The notes: a model not told the origin generated them from the letters alone. A stretch of 64,000 bases of DNA from Pseudoduganella aquatica (GCF_009857595.1 NZ_WWCU01000017.1:62001-126000); one strand, 5' to 3'. Counted from the stretch's first letter, positions 18,945 through 27,421 are shown. A program made the numbers and translations.

Positions 18945-18970
18945 GGTAGCGCTATCTGTTAGCGCTATCA
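18945..18970 (-). promoter_or_regulatory. Tandem LacI/GntR-type operators before gluconokinase
   Basis: Two copies of the palindrome TAGCGCTA lie at 18947-18954 and 18960-18967, both followed by TC, with centres 13 bases apart, 15-40 bases upstream of the gluconokinase start. Central CG palindromes of this kind are typical LacI-family sites, and a LacI-family gene lies just upstream at 19127-20155. The site is probably where that regulator represses the operon. Confidence 0.75.
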
Positions 18971-19045
18971 GTGGGCCGAAGTTTAACGTCGTGCAAAAAA
19001 AAGTAAAGAAAATTCGATGCTGCGTCGCACAAAATTTCAGCCGGA

Positions 19046-19102
19046 CTGAGCCGCATGTCCTACAACCGGGGTCAGACCCCGAATGTAGGACGTGCGGCTC
19101 AG
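19046..19102. repeat. 57-base near-perfect hairpin
   Basis: The arm CTGAGCCGCATGTCCTACA at 19046-19064 pairs with TGTAGGACGTGCGGCTCAG at 19084-19102, and the centre is GGGGTCAGACCCC around 19074. It lies 3' of the LacI gene and 75 bases before the gluconokinase operator. It may act as a terminator-like structure for the regulator gene or be a mobile palindromic repeat. There is no T-run on either side. Confidence 0.75.
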
Positions 19103-19126
19103 CTCGCTTCTAGGCGGAAAGGGGAT

Positions 19127-20155
19127 TCAGGCGCTTTCGCGGGCCATGAGGGTGAAGCCGAGGTCGATCTGGGTGGCGGGCGGCTGCTCGCCGCGGATGA
19201 CGCCGCGCAGCAGGCTGGCCGCTTCGAAGCCGACCCGGTAGCGTGGCGTGCCGATGGTGGTGACCGATGGGTTCATCCAGGCGGAGGCGGGCAGGTCGTT
19301 GAAGCCGCAGATGGCGAGCTGCTCCGGCACGCTGATGCCGCGCCGCTGGCATTGGTAGATGGCGCCGTGCGCCAAGTCGTCGTTGCAGCAGAAGATGGCG
19401 TCGCAGTCGGGCGTGACGGCCAGCATGCGACCGACCAGCTCGGCGCCCAGGGCAATCGTCGACGGGTCCGCCACCATGAGCTCCAGCTTGGGGTCGGCCA
19501 GGCCGGCTTCTTCCATGGCCTTGCGGTAGCCCTCGGCGCGCTTGATCGTGCGCTCGTCCAGCTGCGCGCCCATGAAGCCGATGCGCTTGTAGCCTTTGTC
19601 TATCAGGTAGCGCGCCATGGTGTAGCCGGCTTGCACCTGCGAGAAGCCGACCGAGAGCTGGCCCACGTTGGCCGACAGGTCCATCATCGACACCACCGGC
19701 ACGCGCGAGGTGTCCAGCATTTTCTGCACGCCCTTGCTGTGCGACAGGCCGGACAGCAGGATGCCGTCCGGATTGGATTGCATATAGACGTTGAGCAGCT
19801 TTTCCTCCTCGGCGTCCGAATAGCGCGTGTTGCCGATGAGGATCTGGTAGCCGTAGGGGTCGAGCGCGTCCTGGATGCCGGCCAGCACGGCCGTGAACAC
19901 GGCGTTCGACAGCGACGGCACCAGCACCACGATGACATTGGAGCGGGCCGAGGCCAGCGCGCGCGCGGCGCGGTTGGGCACGTAACCCAGTTCCTCCACC
20001 GCCAGTTCCACCCGCGCGCGCAACATGGGCGACACGAGTTCGGGCTGGCTGAGGGCGCGCGATGCGGTCATGGTGGCAACGCCTGCGCGTGCTGCAACTG
20101 CTGCAAGGGTGACGCGGCCGCTGGCGCGGCTCTTGCTGTTGTGAGGTTTGGTCAT
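19127..20155 (-). CDS. LacI-family regulator, GntR-like (gluconate type)
   Basis: A 342-residue LacI-family protein. The helix-turn-helix is VTLAAVAARAGVATMTASRALSQ near residues 15-37, followed by the hinge YVPNRAARALAS and a periplasmic-binding-like effector domain containing FCCNDDLAHGAIYQC and ICGFNDLPASAWMNPSVTTI. The overall pattern resembles the LacI-type gluconate repressor GntR. It lies upstream of, and in the same direction as, gluconokinase, and probably binds the TAGCGCTA sites. Confidence 0.9.
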   Translation of the reverse strand: MTKPHNSKSRASGRVTLAAVAARAGVATMTASRALSQPELVSPMLRARVELAVEELGYVPNRAARALASARSNVIVVLVPSLSNAVFTAVLAGIQDALDPYGYQILIGNTRYSDAEEEKLLNVYMQSNPDGILLSGLSHSKGVQKMLDTSRVPVVSMMDLSANVGQLSVGFSQVQAGYTMARYLIDKGYKRIGFMGAQLDERTIKRAEGYRKAMEEAGLADPKLELMVADPSTIALGAELVGRMLAVTPDCDAIFCCNDDLAHGAIYQCQRRGISVPEQLAICGFNDLPASAWMNPSVTTIGTPRYRVGFEAASLLRGVIRGEQPPATQIDLGFTLMARESA

Positions 20156-20176
20156 CCGGTATTTTTCTTGGTTTTT

Positions 20177-20188
20177 GGTAGCGATAAC
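20177..20188 (-). promoter_or_regulatory. Degenerate operator in the LacI gene promoter
   Basis: GGTAGCGATAAC at 20177-20188 resembles the gluconokinase operator GGTAGCGCTATC (9 of 12 identical). It sits 22 bases upstream of the regulator's start and next to a TATAAAAT-like -10 on the minus strand. This suggests weak autoregulation. Confidence 0.45.
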
Positions 20189-20213
20189 ATTATTTTATAC
20201 TGCGACGGGCCAT

Positions 20214-20762
20214 TTATTTAGAGCAATTTGCCAAAGTTTTTTGTGCCCGCTTGGCGCGCTCTGCGCGCTGCTCGTCGGTGAGGAAGATGCGTTCGCCGTT
20301 TTTGTCGTATTCGGTCATGCGGTTGCCGGAGTTGAGCGCGGCCTGGTTGCTGCGCGCGGCTTCGCAGTTGGCGCTGCGTTCGGCCTGCTGCGCCGCCTCC
20401 TGCGCGGCCTTTTGCTCGGCCGCCTGGCTCTCGGCCTTGCGCTTGGCGAACTCGGCATTGCGCTCGGCCAGCGTGGGCGGGCGCTTCACTTTCGGTTCGG
20501 CGCCCTCCGGCGCCGGCTCGGCCGATGCGGCCGTGGTGGACGCAGCTGCCGGCGCGGCCTGCACGGCGGCGTTGCCGACGCCCTGGCCGCGCGGCTGCTT
20601 CAAGATGCGGTTCTGCGGCACCGACGGCGGCGGCGGCTGGTCGGACAGCTGCTTCAGGCCTTTGTCGTCCAGCCACATATATTGGGCCTGGGCCAGGGCG
20701 GGCAGCGCCAGCACGGCCAGCAATCCCATCAGCGGCGCGCAGGCCAGTCGGTACTGTTTCAT
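20214..20762 (-). CDS. DUF4124 domain exported protein
   Basis: A 182-residue protein with a signal peptide (cleaved after LPALAQA), then a DUF4124 domain (QYMWLDDKGLKQLSDQPPPP), an alanine-rich linker and a charged helical region rich in Ala/Glu/Lys (LAERNAEFAKRKAESQAAEQ), probably a coiled coil. DUF4124 proteins are periplasmic proteins of unknown role common in betaproteobacteria. The ATG at 20762 was chosen because it starts the signal peptide. It is divergent from guaB. Confidence 0.8.
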   Translation of the reverse strand: MKQYRLACAPLMGLLAVLALPALAQAQYMWLDDKGLKQLSDQPPPPSVPQNRILKQPRGQGVGNAAVQAAPAAASTTAASAEPAPEGAEPKVKRPPTLAERNAEFAKRKAESQAAEQKAAQEAAQQAERSANCEAARSNQAALNSGNRMTEYDKNGERIFLTDEQRAERAKRAQKTLANCSK

Positions 20763-20871
20763 AGTGGCTAGATCCCTTTCTCTCTTGCGGCAGATTCTCC
20801 ATGTATTCCAAGCACTGTCAACCCGCGCCGCCATTTTTCCCAGGGGTAAAGACGTAGAGCGTGACTTACTG

Positions 20872-20877
20872 TATAAT
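20872..20877 (+). promoter_or_regulatory. -10 element of the guaB promoter
   Basis: A perfect TATAAT lies 30 bases upstream of the guaB start codon. No good TTGACA is present at the right spacing, so the -35 contact is weak. Position and sequence make it the most likely guaBA promoter. Confidence 0.6.
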
Positions 20878-20906
20878 CGACTTTTGCGCCTATAGGAAAT
20901 CGTACT

Positions 20907-22370
20907 ATGCGTTTACTTCAAAAAGCACTCACGTTCGATGACGTGCTCCTCGTCCCTGCGTACTCCAATATTCTGCCTGCGGATACGTCTCTCAAAACTC
21001 GCCTGACCCGCAACATTTCGCTGAATATTCCGCTGCTGTCGGCCGCGATGGATACCGTTACCGAAGCCCGCCTGGCCATCGCCATGGCACAGGAAGGCGG
21101 CATCGGCATTATCCACAAGAATCTGAAGCCGAAAGACCAGGCCCGCGAAGTAGCGCGCGTAAAGCGTTTTGAAGCAGGCGTGCTGCGCGACCCGATCACG
21201 ATCCCGCCGGACATGAAGATCCGCGAAGTCATCAAGCTGACCGAACAGTACGGCATTTCCGGTTTTCCTGTGGTCGAGGGCAACCAGGTGGTGGGCATTA
21301 TCACCAACCGCGACTTGCGCTTCGAGCAGGAGCTGGACGCCGAAGTGCGCGCCAAGATGACCCCGCGCGACAAGCTGGTCTACGTGAAAGAGGGCGCCGA
21401 AACGGCCGAGGCCAAGCGCCTGATGAACAAGCACCGCCTGGAGCGCGTGCTGGTGGTGGACGACGCGTTCAACCTGCGCGGCCTGATCACCGTCAAGGAC
21501 ATCCAGAAATCGACCGAACACCCGAACGCCTCCAAAGACCAGCACGGCAAGCTGCTGGTGGGCGCGGCCGTGGGCGTGGGCGCGAAAGATGAAGAACGCA
21601 TCGAGCTGCTGGTTGCCGCCGGCGTGGACGTGCTGGTGGTCGACACCGCCCACGGCCACTCGCAAGGCATCCTGGACCGCGTAAAGTGGATCAAGACCCG
21701 CTTCCCGCACGTGGACGTTATCGGCGGCAATATCGCCACCGCAGCGGCCGCCAAGGCGCTGGTGGAATACGGCGCGGACGCGGTCAAGGTCGGCATCGGC
21801 CCAGGCTCCATCTGCACCACCCGTATCGTGGCCGGCGTGGGCGTGCCGCAGATCACCGCGATCTCCAACGTGGCTGAAGCGCTGGCCGGCACCGGCGTGC
21901 CTTGCATCGCCGACGGCGGCATCCGCTTCTCGGGCGACATCTCCAAGGCACTGGCGGCGGGCGCATCGACCGTGATGATGGGCTCCATGTTCGCCGGCAC
22001 CGAAGAAGCGCCGGGCGAAGTGATCCTGTACCAGGGCCGTTCCTACAAGTCCTACCGCGGCATGGGGTCGCTGGGCGCGATGTCGGACGGCTCGGCCGAC
22101 CGCTACTTCCAGGACGCCACCATGAAGGCCGACAAGTTCGTGCCTGAAGGTATCGAGGGCCGCGTCGCCTACAAGGGCAGCGTGCTGGCGATTATCTTCC
22201 AGCTGGTCGGCGGCGTGCGCCAGTCCATGGGCTACTGCGGCTGCGCCACCATCGACGAGCTGCGCGAGAAAGCGGAATTCGTCGAGATCACGTCGGCCGG
22301 CATGCGCGAGTCGCACGTGCACGACGTACAGATCACCAAGGAAGCGCCGAACTACCGTTCGGGCGAATAA
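20907..22370 (+). CDS. guaB: IMP dehydrogenase
   Basis: A 487-residue IMP dehydrogenase, which oxidises IMP to XMP with NAD in GMP synthesis. It has the (beta/alpha)8 barrel with two CBS domains inserted near residues 95-205, the catalytic loop [17 protein letters not shown] (Cys near 304), [11 protein letters not shown] and the flap [11 protein letters not shown]. Length is normal. AGGAAA precedes the ATG. guaA follows after a hairpin. Confidence 0.98.
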   Translation: MRLLQKALTFDDVLLVPAYSNILPADTSLKTRLTRNISLNIPLLSAAMDTVTEARLAIAMAQEGGIGIIHKNLKPKDQAREVARVKRFEAGVLRDPITIPPDMKIREVIKLTEQYGISGFPVVEGNQVVGIITNRDLRFEQELDAEVRAKMTPRDKLVYVKEGAETAEAKRLMNKHRLERVLVVDDAFNLRGLITVKDIQKSTEHPNASKDQHGKLLVGAAVGVGAKDEERIELLVAAGVDVLVVDTAHGHSQGILDRVKWIKTRFPHVDVIGGNIATAAAAKALVEYGADAVKVGIGPGSICTTRIVAGVGVPQITAISNVAEALAGTGVPCIADGGIRFSGDISKALAAGASTVMMGSMFAGTEEAPGEVILYQGRSYKSYRGMGSLGAMSDGSADRYFQDATMKADKFVPEGIEGRVAYKGSVLAIIFQLVGGVRQSMGYCGCATIDELREKAEFVEITSAGMRESHVHDVQITKEAPNYRSGE

Positions 22371-22381
22371 AGCTTCCCTCA

Positions 22382-22410
22382 AACGCCGGCGGCATGCTCC
22401 GCCGGCGTTT
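22382..22410 (+). terminator. GC-rich hairpin between guaB and guaA
   Basis: AACGCCGGCGG pairs with CCGCCGGCGTT around the loop CATGCT, followed by TTTTCAT. It resembles an intrinsic terminator but sits only 34 bases before guaA, so it probably causes partial termination or stabilises the guaB transcript. Confidence 0.7.
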
Positions 22411-22443
22411 TCATATTTACTCCTTAGTTTCTAGCGCTCATCC

Positions 22444-24054
22444 ATGCACTCTAAAATCCTCATTCTCGATTTCGGTTCCCAGGTTACCCAGCTGATCGCC
22501 CGCCGCGTGCGCGACTCCGGCGTGTTCTCCGAAGTCTATCCCTACGACATCGGCGACGACTTCGTGCGCAACTACGGCGCCGCCGGCGTGATCCTGTCCG
22601 GCAGCCACAATTCCACGCTGGAAGGCGACTCGCCGCGCGCGCCGCAAGCCGTGTTCGAGCTGGGCGTGCCGGTGCTGGGCATCTGCTACGGCATGCAGAC
22701 CATGGCGGCCCAACTGGGCGGCAAGGTCGAGAACGGCCTGGTGCGCGAATTCGGCTACGCCGAAGTGCGCGCCCGCAACCACACCAAGCTGCTGGACGGC
22801 ATCAACGACTTCGTCACGCCGGAAGGCCACGGCATGCTGAAAGTGTGGATGAGCCACGGCGACAAGGTGCTGGACATGCCGCCAGGCTTCAAGCTGATGG
22901 GCGACACGCCTAGCTGCCCGATCGCCGCCATGGCCGACGAAGAGCGCAATTTCTACGGCGTGCAGTTCCACCCGGAAGTGACGCACACCGAGCAGGGCAA
23001 GGCCATGCTGGGCCGCTTCGTGCACGAAATCTGCGGCTGCAAGTCGGACTGGAACATGCCGGACTACATCACGGAAGCGGTGGAGAAGATCCGCGCGCAA
23101 GTGGGTACGGACGACGTGATCCTGGGCCTGTCGGGCGGTGTTGACTCGTCCGTGGCCGCCGCGCTGATCCACCGCGCCATCGGCGACCAGCTGACCTGCG
23201 TGTTCGTCGACCATGGCCTGCTGCGCCTGAACGAAGGCCAGATGGTGATGGACATGTTCGCCAAGAACCTGGGCGTGAAAGTCATCCGCATCGACGCGGA
23301 AGACCAGTTCATGGGCCACCTGGCCGGCGTGACCGATCCCGAGCAGAAGCGCAAGATTATCGGCCGCGAGTTCGTGGAAGTGTTCCAGGCCGAATCGGGC
23401 AAGCTGGTCAACGCCAAGTGGCTGGCGCAAGGCACCATCTATCCGGACGTGATCGAGTCCGCAGGCAAGGGCAAGAAGGGCCAGACCATCAAGTCGCACC
23501 ACAACGTGGGCGGCCTGCCGGACACCATGAAGCTCAAGCTGCTCGAGCCGCTGCGCGAACTGTTCAAGGACGAAGTGCGCAAGCTGGGCGTGGCGCTGGG
23601 CCTGCCGCATGACATGGTCTACCGCCATCCATTCCCGGGCCCGGGCCTGGGCGTGCGCATCCTGGGCGAAGTGAAGAAGGAATACGCCGACCTGCTGCGC
23701 CAGGCGGACGCCATCTTCATCGAAGAACTGCGCAACACCCCTTACGAGTTCGTGGCCGGCCAGGCTGTGAACACGGAAGAGCTGCCGAAGAACTGGTACG
23801 AGGCGACGTCGCAGGCGTTTGCCGTGTTCCTGCCGGTGAAGTCGGTGGGCGTGATGGGCGACGGCCGCACCTACGAATACGTGGTGGCGCTGCGCGCCGT
23901 GCAGACGCAAGACTTCATGACCGCGCACTGGGCGCACCTGCCGCATTCGCTGCTGGGCAAGGTGTCCAACCGCATCATCAATGAAGTACGCGGACTCAAC
24001 CGTGTCGTCTACGATATTTCCGGCAAGCCGCCAGCGACGATCGAGTGGGAATGA
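22444..24054 (+). CDS. guaA: GMP synthase (glutamine-hydrolysing)
   Basis: A 536-residue GMP synthase converting XMP to GMP. The N-terminal class I amidotransferase domain has the nucleophile in GICYGMQ (Cys near 81) and [13 protein letters not shown]. The ATP pyrophosphatase P-loop is [13 protein letters not shown] near 229. The C-terminal dimerisation domain ends in the conserved TIEWE. The gene is intact to its stop although an integrative element begins right after it, as expected when the attachment site restores the 3' end. The 3' end of guaA is a known integration site for islands and ICEs. Confidence 0.98.
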   Translation: MHSKILILDFGSQVTQLIARRVRDSGVFSEVYPYDIGDDFVRNYGAAGVILSGSHNSTLEGDSPRAPQAVFELGVPVLGICYGMQTMAAQLGGKVENGLVREFGYAEVRARNHTKLLDGINDFVTPEGHGMLKVWMSHGDKVLDMPPGFKLMGDTPSCPIAAMADEERNFYGVQFHPEVTHTEQGKAMLGRFVHEICGCKSDWNMPDYITEAVEKIRAQVGTDDVILGLSGGVDSSVAAALIHRAIGDQLTCVFVDHGLLRLNEGQMVMDMFAKNLGVKVIRIDAEDQFMGHLAGVTDPEQKRKIIGREFVEVFQAESGKLVNAKWLAQGTIYPDVIESAGKGKKGQTIKSHHNVGGLPDTMKLKLLEPLRELFKDEVRKLGVALGLPHDMVYRHPFPGPGLGVRILGEVKKEYADLLRQADAIFIEELRNTPYEFVAGQAVNTEELPKNWYEATSQAFAVFLPVKSVGVMGDGRTYEYVVALRAVQTQDFMTAHWAHLPHSLLGKVSNRIINEVRGLNRVVYDISGKPPATIEWE

Positions 24055-24056
24055 TT
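24025..24056. other. Probable left attachment site (attL) at the guaA 3' end
   Basis: The conserved last codons of guaA (for PPATIEWE) end immediately before the integrase module. Elements with this kind of integrase commonly recombine in the last bases of guaA. The exact crossover core cannot be set because the matching right end lies outside the window. Confidence 0.45.
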
Positions 24057-24101
24057 ATTGATCAGGCAGCGTAACGCAGCTGCCGGCATCCCGCAGAGAC
24101 T

Positions 24102-24129
24102 AAGCCCCTGATTTCAGGGGCTTTTTTTT
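24102..24129 (+). terminator. Rho-independent terminator after guaA
   Basis: A perfect 10-base-pair stem (AAGCCCCTGA and TCAGGGGCTT, two-base loop) is followed by a T-run. It ends guaBA transcription and separates it from the element's integrase gene. Confidence 0.9.
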
Positions 24130-24230
24130 CAACTGTCTGGCGAAATTCGGCAGGAGTTGGCAACGTCAAGCATATTTGTTTGATGGCACTCAAGATGGTA
24201 AGAGCTGGGAGGCTCATGATTGACGGTGGC

Positions 24231-24280
24231 AATACCAACATCACGGTTTTGGCCTGTTTGTTGGTCTTTTTGTTGGTATT
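24231..24280. repeat. TGTTGGT inverted and direct repeats before the integrase
   Basis: AATACCAACA at 24231-24240 is the exact reverse complement of TGTTGGTATT at 24271-24280. A third copy, TTTGTTGGT, lies at 24257-24265. Repeats of this sort between an attachment core and a tyrosine integrase gene are likely arm-type sites for integrase or excisionase. The rest of the 24055-24358 spacer holds the terminator and no gene that I can support. Confidence 0.55.
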
Positions 24281-24358
24281 TTTGATGCTAAATGATTGAT
24301 TTTATTGAGAAAATTGACTTTCATTTCTGACGATTGGAATGCTGGTACTGGAGGTGCC

Positions 24359-25567
24359 ATGCTCACCGACACCAAACTAAGAAATTTGAAGCCGGCGGAG
24401 AAGATGTACAAGGTGCCCGACCGCGATGGGCTGTACGTGGCAGTGCTGCCAAGCGGCGTGGTCTCCTTCCGCTACAACTACCGGATCAACGGACGGCAGG
24501 AGACGCTGGTACTGGGGCGCTATGGCGCGGATGGCCTGACGCTGGCAGAAGCGCGCAGCAAGCTCGATGCTGCGCGCAAGGCGGTGGCCGAGGGAAAATC
24601 CCCGGCCAGGCTGAAAGCGCAGGCGCGCAACAAGCTGGCGGGGGAGGGGACGTTCGGCACATGGGCCGAGCGCTGGCTGGAGAAGTACCGTATGGCGGAG
24701 TCCACACGCGACATGCGGCGCTCGGTGTACGAGCGCGACTTGAAAGGGCCGTTTGGCAAGCTGCTGCTGCGCGAGATCACCGACCACGATCTGCGTTCGC
24801 TGTGCGACCGCATTGTGGAGCGGGGAGCGCCAGCCACGGCCGTGCACGCGCGCGAAGTCGTGATGCTGGTATTCCGGCATGCGGAGCAGCGCGGCGACCG
24901 GCACCAGAATCCGGCCGACCTGGTGCCGCCGTCGTCCATCGCGGTGTTCCAGCCGCGCGACCGCGCCTTGAGCAGCGGCGAGATCGGCTTGTTCTACAAG
25001 TACCTGGACCATGTGACGTGCTCGCCCACGCTGCGCATCGCCTGCAAGCTCCTGTTGCTGACCCTGGTGCGGAAATCGGAACTGACGGACGCCAAATGGG
25101 AGGAGGTCAATTTCTCACAGGCGCTGTGGACCATCCCGGCCAAGCGCATGAAGCGGCGCAATCCCCACAACGTCTACTTGTCGCGGCAGGCGCTGGATAT
25201 GTTTGTGGCGCTCAAGACATGTGCAGGCACCTCGCCCTTCGTACTGCCGTCGCGCTACGATCCCGACATACCGATGTCGCACGCCACGTTGAACAGGATC
25301 ACGATGTCGCTCCTGGATGAAGCAGAGAAAGGCGGCGAGAGCCTGGCGAACTTCACGCCACACGATTTGCGCCGGACTGCATCGACCATGCTGCATGAGG
25401 CGGGGTACAACACGGACTGGATCGAGAAGTGCCTTGCCCACGAACAGAAGGGGGTACGCGCCGTGTACAACAAGGCCGAATACGCGGAGCAGCGGCGCGC
25501 GATGCTGCAGGATTGGGCGGACATGGTGGAGACCTGGACTCGTCCTGGTTATCAGCACGATGCCTAG
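24359..25567 (+). CDS. int: Tyrosine integrase (P4/DUF4102 type) of the ICE
   Basis: A 402-residue site-specific recombinase. The N-terminal DUF4102-like arm-binding domain opens LTDTKLRNLKPAEKMYKVPDRDGLYV. The catalytic domain shows Arg238 (TLVRKSEL), HDLRR at 335-339, His361 (LAHEQ) and nucleophile Tyr370 (VYNKAEY). All key residues are present, so it should be active. The ATG at 24359 was chosen because GGAGGT lies just upstream and the family domain starts there. Its position next to guaA fits insertion at the 3' end of that gene. Confidence 0.95.
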   Translation: MLTDTKLRNLKPAEKMYKVPDRDGLYVAVLPSGVVSFRYNYRINGRQETLVLGRYGADGLTLAEARSKLDAARKAVAEGKSPARLKAQARNKLAGEGTFGTWAERWLEKYRMAESTRDMRRSVYERDLKGPFGKLLLREITDHDLRSLCDRIVERGAPATAVHAREVVMLVFRHAEQRGDRHQNPADLVPPSSIAVFQPRDRALSSGEIGLFYKYLDHVTCSPTLRIACKLLLLTLVRKSELTDAKWEEVNFSQALWTIPAKRMKRRNPHNVYLSRQALDMFVALKTCAGTSPFVLPSRYDPDIPMSHATLNRITMSLLDEAEKGGESLANFTPHDLRRTASTMLHEAGYNTDWIEKCLAHEQKGVRAVYNKAEYAEQRRAMLQDWADMVETWTRPGYQHDA

Positions 25568-25836
25568 CTCCGCTTGCCGCCGGGGGACGGTGCTTGCGCG
25601 GCGGCGGTGCGTCGGAGATTGATCCATGCCTCGACTTCATCCAGATCCCATGCAACCATGCGGGAGGTGATGGCAAAGCGTCGCGGAAACTCGCCGCGCT
25701 TTTCCATATCCAGTATGGTTCTTTCGCACAACGGCACCTTCTGCAGCAGGTGCTTGCGTTTGATAAGCACCTTCCCCGGCGTCTTCAATTCGCTGTCGGA
25801 TAGTGTTCGTGCATTCGACGGATCATGGCGATTCAT
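25564..25836 (-). CDS. AlpA-like excisionase / DNA-binding regulator
   Basis: A 90-residue MerR/AlpA-type helix-turn-helix protein: VLIKRKHLLQKVPLCERTILDMEKRGEFPRRFAITSRMVAWDLDEVEAWINLR. Proteins of this type beside an integrase act as recombination directionality factors or switch on the integrase. The ATG at 25836 has GGAGGTG six bases upstream and overlaps the stop of the preceding gene (ATGA). It is convergent with int, overlapping its end by four bases. Confidence 0.85.
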   Translation of the reverse strand: MNRHDPSNARTLSDSELKTPGKVLIKRKHLLQKVPLCERTILDMEKRGEFPRRFAITSRMVAWDLDEVEAWINLRRTAAAQAPSPGGKRS

Positions 25837-26210
25837 TTTGGCACCTCCACAATCGCGTGATGGCAATCCTTGGCCCCGCACGATGCGAATCGGTCGCGCT
25901 CGTGTATGGCTACGCGCAAGGCAGCAGCGAAATTCGCGACTGCGTATAGCGGCACAACCTCACGCAGTGAACGCACCGGTGCGACTTCATCGGCATAAGC
26001 GGTCTGCACGTTCCACATGTTTTCCTCGAGCGCTACGGCTAGTGCGTAACCCTCTCCGTCCGAACTGAACAGGAAGGCTCCTCCCCCGCCGGTTGAGAGG
26101 GCCATGTCCACCGCTCGCCTGAGCGCCAGCAGTGCGAGGCGGTCTCCTACAATTGCGCCGGTGTCGTCCCAACGCCCCGGGCTCCTTAGATGCAGCATTT
26201 GTTCGCTCAC
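25833..26210 (-). CDS. Unknown ICE protein upstream of alpA
   Basis: A 125-residue protein with no family that I recognise. It contains a central GGGGAFLFSSDGEGYALAVALEENMW segment and a C-terminal ASCGAKDCHHAI with possible metal-binding Cys and His. I chose the GTG at 26210 because a perfect AAGGAGG lies six bases upstream. The frame stays open further, with an ATG at 26402 lacking a ribosome site. It is coupled to alpA by ATGA overlap, so it may take part in excision control. Confidence 0.55.
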   Translation of the reverse strand: MSEQMLHLRSPGRWDDTGAIVGDRLALLALRRAVDMALSTGGGGAFLFSSDGEGYALAVALEENMWNVQTAYADEVAPVRSLREVVPLYAVANFAAALRVAIHERDRFASCGAKDCHHAIVEVPK

Positions 26211-26319
26211 GATATCCTCCTTGTCACTGGTGTTGACCCCGATTCCAAATAACCCTCCAGTCTTCTCGGCGCGGCTGACCGCGTCCAGTCGAAGTTCGCT
26301 GAACGTCATGAAGGCGCTG

Positions 26320-26694
26320 TTAGCGACTTCTGCCAGTCTTGTCGCAAATATCTTTTCTTTGCGTGCGGTCTTTGTGGGGAGCGTTTGTGTCATTCTGCGC
26401 ATACGCTTCTCGGTGCCATCGGGCCTCTCTGCTGAGGGCCTTGGCAATTGCTTGCTCTTGTGTGGGGAAGGCTTCATAGTGGCAATTCGGAGTGCAGTCG
26501 CCTCCGCCGTAGGAGATTTCCAAGCCCGTATGGAACCCTCTTGTCGATTGGACGACACGGGGCCGCGTTTCGCACTCACCGTAGTCACTGGACTGCCACT
26601 CGCCGATCCAGACCGTGTTCTCCCAGTCGGGGTATTGTGCGCCGTCATCCGTGCCGGACCGCACGCTGGCCATTGGCGGTTCAGCGCTGTTCAT
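26320..26694 (-). CDS. Unknown small ICE protein
   Basis: A 124-residue hydrophilic protein. No domain is recognised; it has a Cys-rich GGGDCTPNCHYEAFPTQEQAIAKAL segment and a basic tail. It precedes the alpA-linked gene in the same direction. A GGGGG run lies near its ATG, and the start overlaps a possible 25-codon leader peptide. Confidence that it is translated is moderate. Confidence 0.45.
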   Translation of the reverse strand: MNSAEPPMASVRSGTDDGAQYPDWENTVWIGEWQSSDYGECETRPRVVQSTRGFHTGLEISYGGGDCTPNCHYEAFPTQEQAIAKALSREARWHREAYAQNDTNAPHKDRTQRKDICDKTGRSR

Positions 26695-26758
26695 TTGTCG
26701 CCCCCTGCCTGTTGTGAAGCTGACCTGGCGTCAAAACCTGCAGCATTTGCGCGCTCAC
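26681..26758 (-). CDS. Possible 25-codon leader peptide
   Basis: A GTG at 26758 with GGGAGGG upstream starts a 25-residue frame that ends inside the start of the 26320-26694 gene. Its first 12 codons repeat the start region of the gene at 25833-26210 (S-x-Q-M-L near the start, same ribosome site). It may be a translated leader that couples to the next gene or the degenerate start of a duplicated gene. Confidence 0.3.
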   Translation of the reverse strand: MSAQMLQVLTPGQLHNRQGATNEQR

Positions 26759-26931
26759 GATGCCCTCCCTTTCGCTTACAGCGGTGTGAACAACCGATAT
26801 TCCGAATTTCCACTTTCAGTTTTAGGCGACTGCGGTGAAGTTTGAAAGCACGACACGTCGTTCATATCGAATTGATCAAATGTTTGTCAACTAGGTTTTC
26901 CGATTGGTACTTGCTCGCGCGTCGGTTGCGC

Positions 26932-26944
26932 TTTAGCTGCTAAA
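26932..26944. promoter_or_regulatory. KorB operator (OB-type), copy 1
   Basis: TTTAGCTGCTAAA is a perfect palindrome around a central T and matches the IncP KorB operator TTTAGC(G/C)GCTAAA except at the centre. It lies about 100 bases upstream of the kleE-like gene, in the promoter region of the block that encodes KorB itself. Confidence 0.8.
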
Positions 26945-27046
26945 GGCGGCGTTGAACGGTGGGTTCGTTTGATCTGGATCAATACGCGCTGCTGTAGTGG
27001 TGTGACGATGGCGTGAGCGCGATGCGCGCGCAAAGGAGCGGCGACC

Positions 27047-27367
27047 ATGGCTCGAATTTTTCAGTTTCCCAAAATGCCCCGCGCGCAAGGCGGGCGGACC
27101 TCCCAGTCTCCGTTGGGGGGCATGGCACACCCGTGGCGGGAGCTGTGGGAAAACCCGATCACCCAAGCGCTCTACCGCCTGTTTATCGCCTTCATCGCTT
27201 GCACCTGGCCGGTGCTGCGCTGGTTCGTCGGCCTGGACCTGTTCATCCAGTTGCTGCGGTTTGCCTTCATTGGCGGGCTGACCGGTTTTGCCGCGTTGAT
27301 GCATATCCTGCTAATCGGCGCCTTGACCTATCTGGTGCTGTACGTGCCGCCGTTGCCGCGCCGCTGA
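27047..27367 (+). CDS. KleE-like stable inheritance protein
   Basis: A 106-residue protein with a short soluble start (MARIFQFPKMP) and two hydrophobic helices (about residues 40-60 and 66-98), resembling KleE of IncP plasmids, part of the kle/korB control region with no known biochemical activity. AAAGGAGCGG precedes the ATG. korB follows 54 bases downstream, and a KorB operator lies upstream, as in RK2. Confidence 0.7.
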   Translation: MARIFQFPKMPRAQGGRTSQSPLGGMAHPWRELWENPITQALYRLFIAFIACTWPVLRWFVGLDLFIQLLRFAFIGGLTGFAALMHILLIGALTYLVLYVPPLPRR

Positions 27368-27421
27368 GCCAGGCGGACCCGCCGTAAAACTCGAGGACTC
27401 AAGCATGATGGGTTTGGTTGA

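Noticed and set aside
20913..22382. 489-codon minus-strand frame across guaB
   Set aside because: guaB on the plus strand is certain; the antisense frame is full of His/Asp/Ala and has no domain.
26210..26648. Upstream extension of the unknown gene before alpA
   Set aside because: The frame is open to 26648 and has ATG codons at 26393 and 26402, but only the GTG at 26210 has a strong ribosome site, and the extension overlaps another gene.
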